DNA of 36,319 bases from Myroides odoratimimus (lineage in GTDB: Bacteria; Bacteroidota; Bacteroidia; Flavobacteriales; Flavobacteriaceae): positions 1-36,319 of the forward strand of contig NZ_JACAKB010000031.1 in NCBI RefSeq assembly GCF_030326305.1. Reading direction: 5' to 3'. Position numbers and translations under genes: made by a program. Numbering within the stretch: the stretch's first letter is position 1; each line of letters opens with the position of its first letter. Shown here one piece after another: positions 22,889-31,402 of the stretch. The notes under the pieces were generated by a model that had not been told where the DNA came from, ran no database searches, and saw only the letters and a program-made list of their open reading frames with translations.

Positions 22889-25735
22889 ATGAGTAAAGAT
22901 ATATTTTATACTGAATTAGAAGAGTTTGTAAGAAAAGGAAATACTAGAAGATTACTTCTCTTACTTAAGGAAACCCCTTTAGAGGAAAGGCTTAAGTACA
23001 CTAAGAAGATCTCTAAGCTAGGGAAATACTATCAAGAGTATGTACCAGAGGAGGGCAATAGGAATTCGTATGGATATAGAGGAAATAGTGAGCAACGATC
23101 AGCTGTGAGTGTGGCGGTATTGGCTTGTTGTACATATAAAGATTTTACGGGAATATGGATTATTAGTGAGGAGGAGTTTAAGCAAGTATTGGATTGGTAT
23201 GTGCCTGATTGGTTAGGTGATTATATCAATGATTCGGCTAGAGAAGGATGGGTGAGAGCGCCTTTTAACGAGATAGACTATTTATATGAGTCTTATAAGA
23301 AAGGAGTGTTTAAGACCCTATTGACAGAAGCTACTTGGGCGACTGTGATGGTCAATGCAAGTAAGGTTGAGTTATTTGATCAATACCCTGAGTTGTTAGA
23401 GAAAGAGTTTTGGTATTTGTTTGACCATGAAGTGAATATTAATCACTACTCATGGGATGAGGTCATCGCTACATTAATAGAACAAGGACGATTAGATAAA
23501 CAACGCATTGTACAGACTGCTATTCAAGGAGCATTGACTCATACGAATCAAGCGTTGTGTGGATGGAATGTGAATTTGTTAAGTAAATTGTCTCTTGCTG
23601 ATCATGAGATATTGTCGTTTCAGGAGGATATCTTCCAATTGTTGAATAGTTCATTGTCTAAGGTGGTCAATGAAGCATTGGACATCTTGTTTAAAATAGC
23701 GAAAGACAAGGCTTTTCACGTAGAGGCTTTTGTCAATAGTCTGCCTATATTAATGAGCAGTACCGTTAAGGCGACAATCAATAAGGCGATGCGTATCGTG
23801 GCTGTATTGGATAAAGTACATCCTACCTATAAGGAGGCAAGTGCTGTTGCTATCGTAGGGGCTTTGCATATACAGGATCAAGCGATGCAGACTAAAGTAG
23901 CGAAGCAAATCGTGAAATATGCTCAACCTAATGAAGATCTGGCAGTGCAATTAGAAGCTTATCAAGAAATGATGATGAGTGAGACGAAAATGTTGTTTAG
24001 TGGATATATGAGTGTGCAGGAGAGTGTAACGCTTGCAGAGGCTGTAGAAGAGGGAGAGGCGGAGCTAGTGCCTATTCAGGCTATTGCCACAGTAGAAGAT
24101 TTGATTTTCCATTGTTCGGCTTGGAAGACATTGGAGAGTGACTATGCCTTTGAGCAAACCATAGATGCGATTATTAGACTTCAAAGAGAATTAAAAGCAG
24201 AGCACATCGATCAGTTACTACCTGCTTTTGATAAAGTGTTTAAGACCTTTAAAGATTTGTGGTCAACAAGTACGATACAGAACGCTATGGCTTTTTGGCT
24301 GTTAGAGTGGGCGCGTATGTTGATTGCAGATCCTACTATAGAGACTACAGCATTAGACAAGCTGTATCACAAATATGCTAATGCAGAGATATATACCAAT
24401 AGTGGAATCACGCTGGGAGAGGTAAAGTTAGAGGCAAGTAATCGATTTAGTTATTATTATGCTGCTCTGCGCCCTTATCTGACGGTGTATTACTACAGTT
24501 TACAATTGGTGAAAGAGAAGCGTATTTTCCCAATATTGAGTTTGCCTACACATGAGCCTTTTTATATAGATAGTAGGGTATTGGTAGATCGATTAGTAGC
24601 TTATCAAAAAGAGGGAGAATTAGTAGATGCAGTGGATTTACAGATTGCATTAGCACGTATAGATAAAAATACAGAAGAGGCTGGGTTGATACTAGCTCAG
24701 CAACAACTAAAAGGGGAGTTGCTAGCGATATTTGAGTTTTACCTAGGTAATGAAGAGGTAAAAGAAGAGTCAGTAGATTACTATGATATATGGAGAGTAG
24801 CGGCAGCGTTAAAGTACCCTCATCAACCCTTAGAAAGCTTGACGAATGAGCACTATACCAAAGAGCAACAAGAATACTGTGCGGGTTGGTTAGGAAACTG
24901 GGAAGTGATAGAAGAGTCTCATACGTATAAGGATTGGGATCATAAAACGAAGACGCAGATAGATAAGGTATTTACGCATAAGAAACTGAAGTTTGAGCAG
25001 ATACCGTATGATATTAATTTGTCTTTAATCTTTAGTCGTATTAATAAAGCGATGCCAAAGACAGAGGTAGGTGATCGTATGGGGTCTGCAAATCTAATGG
25101 GCTTGATCATGTATCAGATTAGAGATACTAAAGTGAATTTAAGCGAGTCTTTATTGGCTATTAACCCTAGACAGTTAGATCCTATTTACTTAGCTGTGGT
25201 AGAGAAGTGTCTGCATTATGGTGGTAGTGCTACCTTCGAAGTGGCTGAGAAGAAATTGCTTCAAGGGATGTTTACCTACCTGTTGCAAATGAATAATGTG
25301 GTCTTCTCAGAGCAATTCTATTTGTTCTTTGGACTTGCGTTGATATGTGATGATAAGGTAACGCGTGCTTTCGTAGCAGAATATTGGGTCAAAGAGGCAC
25401 TTCGCCTAGATCAACAAAAAGTAGGTCATATCATCGGTAAAGTAGAGGCGAAAGAATATGTGACGATTAAGCGTTTGACTGATTCTATACAAGGGGTTAT
25501 GATGAATGTGAGTGTGCAACATAACCAAGCATTGCAGTTGTTTATAGAGAGTATTTTAGAGCAATTAGGAGCTAGTCCTATTAAAGGTCTGAAGACTTTA
25601 TTAGAGCAGTATGTAGAGGTACTTCATACAAATAATGCTAAGGTGACTAATCCTACAGTTATTGCCTTGATAGAAGAGTGGAGTAAGGTTAGCGCTACGA
25701 AGAAAATAGCAGTGACGCTACGCTCTTTTAATTAG
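22889..25735 (+). CDS. Very large helical-repeat protein, DUF6493-like
   Basis: A 948-residue soluble protein without signal peptide. Most of it is predicted helix pairs of HEAT/ARM type (for example NEALDILFKIAKDKAFHVEAF, ATINKAMRIVAVLDKVHP, AVAIVGALHIQDQAMQTKVAKQI). The start ELEEFVRKGNTRRLLLLLKE and the overall length recall large DUF6493-type proteins, but I have not checked. A Trp-rich middle (YDIWRVAAALKYP, CAGWLGNWEVIEE) and a C-terminal helical part follow. Base composition is ordinary for the genome, unlike the preceding ATPase. It stands alone. Such proteins usually act as scaffolds; no catalytic motif was seen. Confidence 0.6.
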   Translation: MSKDIFYTELEEFVRKGNTRRLLLLLKETPLEERLKYTKKISKLGKYYQEYVPEEGNRNSYGYRGNSEQRSAVSVAVLACCTYKDFTGIWIISEEEFKQVLDWYVPDWLGDYINDSAREGWVRAPFNEIDYLYESYKKGVFKTLLTEATWATVMVNASKVELFDQYPELLEKEFWYLFDHEVNINHYSWDEVIATLIEQGRLDKQRIVQTAIQGALTHTNQALCGWNVNLLSKLSLADHEILSFQEDIFQLLNSSLSKVVNEALDILFKIAKDKAFHVEAFVNSLPILMSSTVKATINKAMRIVAVLDKVHPTYKEASAVAIVGALHIQDQAMQTKVAKQIVKYAQPNEDLAVQLEAYQEMMMSETKMLFSGYMSVQESVTLAEAVEEGEAELVPIQAIATVEDLIFHCSAWKTLESDYAFEQTIDAIIRLQRELKAEHIDQLLPAFDKVFKTFKDLWSTSTIQNAMAFWLLEWARMLIADPTIETTALDKLYHKYANAEIYTNSGITLGEVKLEASNRFSYYYAALRPYLTVYYYSLQLVKEKRIFPILSLPTHEPFYIDSRVLVDRLVAYQKEGELVDAVDLQIALARIDKNTEEAGLILAQQQLKGELLAIFEFYLGNEEVKEESVDYYDIWRVAAALKYPHQPLESLTNEHYTKEQQEYCAGWLGNWEVIEESHTYKDWDHKTKTQIDKVFTHKKLKFEQIPYDINLSLIFSRINKAMPKTEVGDRMGSANLMGLIMYQIRDTKVNLSESLLAINPRQLDPIYLAVVEKCLHYGGSATFEVAEKKLLQGMFTYLLQMNNVVFSEQFYLFFGLALICDDKVTRAFVAEYWVKEALRLDQQKVGHIIGKVEAKEYVTIKRLTDSIQGVMMNVSVQHNQALQLFIESILEQLGASPIKGLKTLLEQYVEVLHTNNAKVTNPTVIALIEEWSKVSATKKIAVTLRSFN

Positions 25736-25756
25736 GAATTTAAAATTAGGAATTAG

Positions 25757-25824
25757 GAATTGTTTGCCTTCGGCATAGGGGTATACACAGCACAGATTGC
25801 AAATCTGCGCCATCGCAATGTGTC
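25757..25824. repeat. 68-bp dispersed palindromic repeat, copy B
   Basis: Same length and about 88% identity (60 of 68 by eye) to 27968-28035. It holds a GCCTTCGGC mini-hairpin and the palindrome AGATTGCAAATCT flanked by GC. It is preceded by AATTAGGAATTAGGAATT, again like copy C. A diverged core is at 4580-4627. Confidence 0.75.
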
Positions 25825-25896
25825 AAAATGTATATTTACGTAATAAATATAAGGTAGAGACGTCAATATTTTGAGTCTCAGTATAAAACGAATGAT

Positions 25897-26406
25897 ATGA
25901 GTCTAAGAAGTGAAATAGCTCCTCAAATGAAGGTAGCAGAAGAGCGTTATCCTATAGTGCTAAAAGCTGTATTAGGATATACTGACTTCTGTGATGAGTA
26001 TGGAGATGAAAACTTTATTGAGTATAAAAGAGTAGAGGGTGAGTTACATCAGCTGACTGGGAAAGATATGTCTAGGTATGATTTATGGGAGTATTGGGAA
26101 GGAGAAGGGGCAGAAGTGTTAGCCTTTAGAATAGCATTACCTGATCCTTTAGTAGTAAAGGATATTAGCAGAGAAGAGATAACTGAGATAGTGACTATTC
26201 TCAAGGTATTTGATGTTTCTGAAGAGACAGAAGAAGTTACTTTTGAACAGCAGTTTAAGTGGTATCTAAATGATTATTATTACTTTTTTTTGAAGTTAAA
26301 TTGTGCTAAGTATTCCCATAAACTCTTTATGTGTAATAAGGATGAACAAGGAGAGTATTTTGAATACTCTATAGAAGAGACTGTAAATGAATTAATGAAG
26401 AAATAA
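25897..26406 (+). CDS. Hypothetical protein, unknown
   Basis: A 169-residue soluble protein rich in Glu and aromatic residues (DLWEYWEGEGAEVLAFRIALP, FEQQFKWYLNDYYYFF). No signal or membrane helix. It has the size and acidity common for immunity or stand-alone accessory proteins, but I do not recognise a family. It sits between a repeat element and a terminator as a single gene, next to a broken toxin-antitoxin pair. Confidence 0.65.
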   Translation: MSLRSEIAPQMKVAEERYPIVLKAVLGYTDFCDEYGDENFIEYKRVEGELHQLTGKDMSRYDLWEYWEGEGAEVLAFRIALPDPLVVKDISREEITEIVTILKVFDVSEETEEVTFEQQFKWYLNDYYYFFLKLNCAKYSHKLFMCNKDEQGEYFEYSIEETVNELMKK

Positions 26407-26410
26407 ACGA

Positions 26411-26434
26411 AAGCCTCAAGTAATTGAGGCTTTT
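26411..26434 (+). terminator. Rho-independent terminator
   Basis: Stem AAGCCTCAA (26411-26419) with TTGAGGCTT (26424-26432), 4-nt loop GTAA, T-run to 26434. Confidence 0.8.
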
Positions 26435-26568
26435 GGTTTATTAAGTATTTTGATTTAGAGGGGAATAGATGAAAATTTTAGAATTAAAAAGTATTAAAAT
26501 TTATAGTTATAATTATTATTAAGTGTGTTTTTGTATAAGGTGATGATTATGAGATTGTTTTATTAAAA

Positions 26569-26796
26569 ATGAAAGATATGGTTAATAGCACATTACAGTC
26601 AGAAAGAGAAGAGTTGATAAACTCTCTTTTATAAGTAAAAGATATTTCTCTTATTAGAGAAATAAGGGAGATATTGAGGCATGATGAGCAATTACCTGCT
26701 GTAATGTCTGCGGAGGAACTAAGAAAAGAGGTTCTGTTAGGTGTAGAAGAAGTTAGGAGTGGTTATGGTATTAAACAAAAGGACTTCTTTGAAGAA
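26569..26796 (+). pseudogene. Antitoxin gene with in-frame stop
   Basis: From ATG at 26569 the frame reads an antitoxin-like start (MKDMVNSTLQSEREELINSLL), then TAA at 26632-26634, then continues in the same frame: VKDISLIREIREILRHDEQ, LPAVMSAEELRKEVLLGVEE and GYGIKQKDFFEEM. The part after the stop looks like the body of a Bacteroidota antitoxin paired with RelE/ParE toxins (KDISLI..I..IL..). A CAA Gln codon turned into TAA would explain it. The frame also runs into the toxin start with no stop of its own, so a second indel is possible. Expected product: none, or a 21-residue peptide. Confidence 0.65.
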
Positions 26797-27092
26797 ATGG
26801 TAGAAGTAATTTGGTCAAAAATAGCAATACAAGAGTAAAGGAAATTCATTCTTATTATAAGTTTAAGAGTCAAAAGGCTCGAGATAAAATAATACAAGAT
26901 TTTAAGTCAGCTACTAATGCATTAAGTCAGTTTCCTGAAATGGGAACTTTAGAGCTAATATTAGCTGATGGCTCAGTAAATTATAGATATATCTTGGTTA
27001 GAAATATTTATAAAATAATCTATTTTATAGAAGTGTGTACGGTTTTTATCGTTACTATTTGGGATTGTAGACAAGAGAAGAATTACATATAA
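26797..27092 (+). pseudogene. RelE/ParE-family toxin gene, frameshifted
   Basis: The toxin's natural start is ATG at 26797 (MVEVIWSKIAIQE), which stops at TAA 26836-26838. One base shift restores VKEIHSYYKFKSQKA, ATNALSQFPEMGTLE, YRYILVRNIYKIIYF and TIWDCRQ to the stop at 27092, the standard RelE/ParE core and C-terminus. The break is at CAAGAGTAAAG: one missing base (for example a lost G) would join the halves. The second half alone can start at a TTG (26811), but that would replace the conserved WSKIA strand. So the mRNA-cleaving (RelE) or gyrase-binding (ParE) toxin is probably dead, together with its antitoxin. Confidence 0.8.
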
Positions 27093-27110
27093 AAAATAAT
27101 GAATAACAAA

Positions 27111-27142
27111 AAAGCCTCAATCACTTGGGGCTTTGTTATTTT
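27111..27142 (+). terminator. Terminator after the toxin remnant
   Basis: Stem AAAGCCTCAA (27111-27120) with TTGGGGCTTT (27125-27134), one T-G pair, T-rich tail. Confidence 0.6.
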
Positions 27143-27175
27143 ATACGAATATGTTATTTTAGAAGAACTAAATTA

Positions 27176-27910
27176 ATGACCATGACCATAGTTATACTTG
27201 AAGCACTAATGCAAGTAGGGGTATTACTTCCTTTTATGATCTTGTTTATGAAAGATAGGAGCAAAAAAGATTTTATGCGTATTGGGATCTTTTGTTTTGT
27301 ATTTGTGCTTTATAGTTGTGCATTGATGTTAGTACAGGTATCTGAAAGCTTTCGTATTATCAATGGCAGTTGGAATTGGAGTGGGAAGGTCTATGGTACT
27401 ATATGGGGAGTGATTTGTTATTTTGCTTTTCGCTCTTACTTTAAAGAACACAATTTCTTTAGGCTGAAGCAAGCACCTGGTAGTCAAAAGGGAGTTTGGC
27501 TAGTGACTGTAGGTATTATTTTACTGGCTGTAGTAGCTTGGTGGTTTGCTGGTAGTGGAGGAGAGTGGAATATAGAGACTTTAGCCTTTCAACTTACGAT
27601 GCCTGGCATAGATGAAGAGATTATGTTTAGAGGGGTCTTGATGGGGGTGTTATTGTCTTCTTTAAGAATGAAGGTGAGGTATTTAGGTAATCCGAGTAAC
27701 TTGATTATAGCTGTATTGTTTGGTTTTGTTCATGCTTTTACACTTTCAAAAGAGTATGTAGTGTCTTTTGATACAGTTTATTTTGTACAGACTGCTTTTG
27801 CAGGGTATGTTTATGGATGGATAGTTATCAAGAGTAGAAGTGTGCTGTTTCCTATACTAGCACATAATGGGAGTAATTTCTTTGGGACGTTGACGGTGAT
27901 GATAAAATAG
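27176..27910 (+). CDS. CPBP (CAAX/Abi) family intramembrane metalloprotease
   Basis: A 244-residue, seven- or eight-helix membrane protein of the CPBP (Rce1-like) family. Motif 1 is EEIMFRG near residues 147-153, motif 2 is FGFVHAF with His186, and motif 3 is AHNGSNFFG with His230 and Asn234; these carry the expected Glu, Arg and His metal-site residues, so it should be active. The frame is open from 27125, but that start would lie inside the terminator stem, so ATG 27176 (or 27182) is used. In bacteria such proteins include bacteriocin self-immunity and abortive-type proteins; the role here is unknown. Confidence 0.85.
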   Translation: MTMTIVILEALMQVGVLLPFMILFMKDRSKKDFMRIGIFCFVFVLYSCALMLVQVSESFRIINGSWNWSGKVYGTIWGVICYFAFRSYFKEHNFFRLKQAPGSQKGVWLVTVGIILLAVVAWWFAGSGGEWNIETLAFQLTMPGIDEEIMFRGVLMGVLLSSLRMKVRYLGNPSNLIIAVLFGFVHAFTLSKEYVVSFDTVYFVQTAFAGYVYGWIVIKSRSVLFPILAHNGSNFFGTLTVMIK

Positions 27911-27967
27911 GTATGGCTTGTTAATTACGATTTTCAAATTACGAATGTTCTCCCTTCGGGGAATTAA

Positions 27968-28035
27968 GAATTGTTTGCCTTCGGCATGGGGGTATACATG
28001 GCACAGATTTCAAATCTGCGCCAACACAAGGAGTC
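27968..28035. repeat. 68-bp dispersed palindromic repeat, copy C
   Basis: Partner of 25757-25824 (see there), palindrome AGATTTCAAATCT. It ends 3 nt before the minus-strand stop region of the siderophore receptor. Orientation is the same as copy B. Confidence 0.75.
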
Positions 28036-28037
28036 TC

Positions 28038-30167
28038 TTAAAATATTTTATAGTTTAGAGATAATGATACAGTTCTTAGACCTTGAGGGTTAACTGTGGA
28101 GTTGCCTGTGAAATGTTTTTTGTTTGTAAGATTGTCTATTTTTAATATTGCATTGAATTTTTTCCAATCATAACCGATGGCTGTATTGTAGATCGTGTAA
28201 CCTGGTAACGTGAATACTCCTAGGGTAGAGCGGTTGATTGTTTTTTGTTCGCTTACTGAGTTTACTCCTATTCCAAAGCTTAGGTTTTTGAAGATGCCTG
28301 ATTGTAATTTATAGTTGGTCCATAGGTGGAATAGATTAGCAGGTCCTGCTTCTTCTGGTCTGAAACCAAGATTGCCATCAGCAGGTAAGGATTTGGTTAC
28401 TACATTATAGTTATGACTAAATCCTGTGATAATATCCCATCCTAGAAGAGGTGTTCCTGTCAAACTAAGTTCTATTCCTTCACTTTTGACTTTTCCGCCT
28501 TGTGTAAAACTGTTTAAAGAGTTTAGGACTGTCATTAGTTTATTGGTCACTTTTATGTGGTAGTAGCTTATCGTTGCAGATAATTTATCACCTAATAGAT
28601 TTGTTTTTACACCTATCTCGAATTGGTTTGCTTGTTCTGGATCAAAAGGTTGAATGGTTTTATTGGTTCCGTCTGGATCAGAGATAATAGCAGGATCTAG
28701 GAATACGAAACCATTTAGATAGTTAGCAAAAAGTGCTAGTTTATTTTGGATAGGTTGATAGACTAATCCAAATTTAGGAGAGAGTGTAGTCTGACTCGTC
28801 TTTTGATCGTTTACTGTTGAAGTACTTCCTTCTAGATAGTCAAATCTTAAACTTGCCATGAATGAGAAGTTAGGAAGAATATTAGTTACATTAGATATAT
28901 AAGAACTGAAGGTCTGGGTTTTCGCTTTGTTATGTATATAATTACTCGTTGAGAGAGCATTGTCAATAGCTGTTTTCGATAAATCTCCTGTGTCAGACTG
29001 ATTGATTAAGGAGATGATACCGTGCTCTATATAATCACCATCTATACTAGAAAATTCTTTAGATAAATAGTCTAATCCGAATAATATAGTGTTGTCTATT
29101 GAACCAATATTATACTTACCTGTTATATTCTGTTGGATACTAAATATATTGGTTTTTGAGTCTATTTTAGAGATATAACGAGCGAACTCATCTGTGGTAC
29201 CAATGTCTTCAAATAGTAGGTCATATCCCTTACTCTGTGCGTTGTTTTTATTGATAATGGTATTGGATGTCCAGTTGTTATTGATTTTATATTCTAATTT
29301 GGCTTGTGCTGTAAATGTTGGGTTTTTTAAGGTTAATTCGTTACTAGTGTATGCTTTTTTGTAATTAGCCTCAAATAGGTCTAATGATTCAAAGCTCACA
29401 GGCATATATCTAGATATAAAAAACATCGGGGTATTAGCTCCTTCACTAGCTTTGTACTGAAAGTCAACGTATAGTTTTAGTTTTTCATTAATATTGTACT
29501 GGACAGATGGTGCTACGAAGAAAGACTCTTTATAGCCAGCATCTTGAAAAGCATGTTGTTTGTGATATGCTGTGTTTAAACGTATAAAAAGCTTTTTATT
29601 AATAGGGGTATTGATGTCTAGCGCGACTCGATTAAGATTATTTGACCCACCAATATAGTTGACTTCACCCCCTAATTGTTCGTAAGGTTTTTTGGTTATT
29701 ACATTGATTAATCCACCATAAGAGACCACATTACCTCCATAAAGTGTTCCGTTCGGGCCTTTGACTACTTCGACTTGTTCAATATTAGCAATGTCTAATG
29801 TGTTATTAGTAAAGCTAGACATACCATTAAGTAAGTTAGGCTGGAATGCAAACCCTCTCATCGTATAATATTCTCCTCCAGTGACTCCTACACCTGTTGA
29901 TTCCCATACTCGCACTAGTCCTGTAGCATTCTGTAATACGTCTTTTATGTTAGTCGCTACTTGGTCTTTAGCTGTCTGATATTTGATAATGTCATAAGAC
30001 TGAGGGTTCTCAATATAAGTGAGGGGCATTTTAGATGAAAAACCTTTTTGTTGTTGGGTAGTGGTGATCACTACTTCATTTATTTTTTGGTTGCTTAAAG
30101 TGTCATTTGACTGTGCAAACAAGGATGTATAACAGCATAGTGATGCTATTAAAAAAAGGTGTTTCAT
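28038..30167 (-). CDS. TonB-dependent siderophore receptor
   Basis: A 709-residue outer-membrane receptor. It has a signal peptide (1-18, CYTSLFAQ) and a plug domain at about 45-165 (IKDVLQNATGLVRVWESTGVG, YYTMRGF, IEQVEVVKGPNGTLYGG, GGLINVITKKP). A 22-strand barrel follows, ending in NPQGLRTVSLSLNYKIF with terminal Phe. A TonB-box-like NEVVITTT lies at about 30-37. RGF and GPNGTLYGG are siderophore-receptor plug signatures (FhuA/FoxA type). It imports ferric siderophores using TonB energy. No carboxypeptidase-like N-terminal domain is present, unlike SusC proteins. It is divergent from a YddG-like exporter; whether they share regulation is unclear. Fur control is likely by analogy, but I did not find a clean Fur box. 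Confidence 0.92.
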   Translation of the reverse strand: MKHLFLIASLCCYTSLFAQSNDTLSNQKINEVVITTTQQQKGFSSKMPLTYIENPQSYDIIKYQTAKDQVATNIKDVLQNATGLVRVWESTGVGVTGGEYYTMRGFAFQPNLLNGMSSFTNNTLDIANIEQVEVVKGPNGTLYGGNVVSYGGLINVITKKPYEQLGGEVNYIGGSNNLNRVALDINTPINKKLFIRLNTAYHKQHAFQDAGYKESFFVAPSVQYNINEKLKLYVDFQYKASEGANTPMFFISRYMPVSFESLDLFEANYKKAYTSNELTLKNPTFTAQAKLEYKINNNWTSNTIINKNNAQSKGYDLLFEDIGTTDEFARYISKIDSKTNIFSIQQNITGKYNIGSIDNTILFGLDYLSKEFSSIDGDYIEHGIISLINQSDTGDLSKTAIDNALSTSNYIHNKAKTQTFSSYISNVTNILPNFSFMASLRFDYLEGSTSTVNDQKTSQTTLSPKFGLVYQPIQNKLALFANYLNGFVFLDPAIISDPDGTNKTIQPFDPEQANQFEIGVKTNLLGDKLSATISYYHIKVTNKLMTVLNSLNSFTQGGKVKSEGIELSLTGTPLLGWDIITGFSHNYNVVTKSLPADGNLGFRPEEAGPANLFHLWTNYKLQSGIFKNLSFGIGVNSVSEQKTINRSTLGVFTLPGYTIYNTAIGYDWKKFNAILKIDNLTNKKHFTGNSTVNPQGLRTVSLSLNYKIF

Positions 30168-30196
30168 TACTTAAGCGTTGTGTTGTTATGTTATCA

Positions 30197-30204
30197 CAAA
30201 TATA
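30197..30204 (-). promoter_or_regulatory. Promoter -7 box of the siderophore receptor
   Basis: The minus strand reads TATATTTG, an exact TAnnTTTG, about 30 nt before the start codon. No TTTG is found at the right distance upstream, so the site may need an activator. Confidence 0.4.
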
Positions 30205-30258
30205 GAATATTAAATTACCTAATAATAGTGCGAAGTACTGATTTTACTATACTTCATG

Positions 30259-30272
30259 AGTGAAAGTTCACT
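30259..30272. promoter_or_regulatory. Palindrome in the divergent gap (operator candidate)
   Basis: AGTGAAAGTTCACT is a perfect 6-2-6 palindrome between the divergent receptor and exporter genes, roughly 55 nt upstream of the receptor's -7 box and 50 nt upstream of the exporter's candidate TTTG box. Confidence 0.35.
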
Positions 30273-30323
30273 TTTAAAACTATTTTTGACAGTGCTTTTA
30301 TTAATCAGTATAAAAAGAATAGT

Positions 30324-30358
30324 TTTGTTTATTGTATTTTTTTTTAGCACTATACTTA
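30324..30358 (+). promoter_or_regulatory. Candidate promoter of the YddG-like exporter
   Basis: TTTG at 30324-30327, 23-nt spacer, TATACTTA at 30351-30358. The spacer is slightly long. Confidence 0.3.
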
Positions 30359-30416
30359 GTGTGTGGATTTTTTAAAAAGAAAAAATATAGACGTTTAAGA
30401 ATATTAAATACATACT

Positions 30417-31325
30417 ATGACTAAACAAGTTAAGGCTACGATAATTGGTTTTTGTGCTATACTACTATGGAGTTCTATTGTTGGGCTTATTAAGGAAGTG
30501 AGCTATTCCTTTGGTTCTACAGGTGGTGCTGCGATGATTTATACTGTAGCAAGTATGTTTCTGTTGTTTAGTATGAAATGGGTACCACTGTCTGAGTTTC
30601 CCCGTCAATATTTAATTTATGGTGCTATTTTGATGGTTGCTTATGAGTTATGTTTAGCGTTGTCTATAGGTTATTCTACTAGTAGTAAGCAAGCGATAGA
30701 GATAGGAATGGTTAATTATCTGTGGCCAACCTTTACTATGATAGCGACTGTTCTTTTTACGTCAAAAAAAGCGAACTGGTTAATCATTCCTGGTGTTGTG
30801 GCTTCATTAATAGGGATTATTTGGGTTTTAGGTGGAGAAGAGGGGTTTAATTTATCTGAGATGTTTGTAAATATTAAGACTAACCCCCTGAGTTATGGAT
30901 TGGCTTTTTTAGGAGCTATTCTTTGGTCAGCATATTGTGTAGTTACTGTTCGTTCAGCGAATGGAGTGAATGGAATAACATTCTTCTTTATATTAGTGGC
31001 GCTTGTATTGTGGATGAAGTATTTTATTATGGCTGAGCAGGTAGAAATGCTCTTTACGCTATCTTCTATTGTCTATTTATTATTAGCTGCTTTTGCTATG
31101 GGATTCGGGTATGCAGCATGGAATGTTGGGATTTTAGAAGGCAATGTAACGATATTAACTGGGGCATCTTATTTTATACCAGTATTATCATCAGCTCTTT
31201 CTTCAGTATTGTTAGCGACTCCACTGGGAATATCTTTTTGGCAAGGGACGGTCATGGTGTGTATTGGTTCAATATTGTGTTGGTTTTCAACAAAAAAAGT
31301 AGAGACAATTAGTGGAGAGAAATAA
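30417..31325 (+). CDS. yddG: DMT-family exporter, YddG-like (aromatic amino acids or related)
   Basis: A 302-residue, ten-helix inner-membrane transporter of the EamA/DMT superfamily. GGAAMIYTVASMFLLF, YELCLALSIGYSTSSKQAIEIGMVNYLWPTFT and the later FGYAAWNVGILEGNVTILTGASYFIPVLSS follow the YddG pattern closely (QAIEIGMVNYLWP is characteristic), so the symbol is fair. YddG exports aromatic amino acids and some small molecules. It is a single gene, divergent from the siderophore receptor. Substrate in this organism is not tested. Confidence 0.85.
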   Translation: MTKQVKATIIGFCAILLWSSIVGLIKEVSYSFGSTGGAAMIYTVASMFLLFSMKWVPLSEFPRQYLIYGAILMVAYELCLALSIGYSTSSKQAIEIGMVNYLWPTFTMIATVLFTSKKANWLIIPGVVASLIGIIWVLGGEEGFNLSEMFVNIKTNPLSYGLAFLGAILWSAYCVVTVRSANGVNGITFFFILVALVLWMKYFIMAEQVEMLFTLSSIVYLLLAAFAMGFGYAAWNVGILEGNVTILTGASYFIPVLSSALSSVLLATPLGISFWQGTVMVCIGSILCWFSTKKVETISGEK

Positions 31326-31402
31326 GTAAACAATTGCTAGATAGTTATAAACTGAATTTAAAACTCTAATTTTGTCATTAGAAGATAATGTGAATAGGTA
31401 TT

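Noticed and set aside
26811-27092. An intact toxin of 93 residues starting at TTG
   Set aside because: The conserved first strand (VIWSKIA) lies in another frame from ATG 26797, so the short form lacks part of the fold.
27125-27175. Earlier start for the CPBP protease
   Set aside because: It would begin at a TTG inside the hairpin terminator of the previous gene.
30168-30260. Fur box before the siderophore receptor
   Set aside because: I found AT-rich sequence but no convincing match to the 19-bp inverted Fur consensus.
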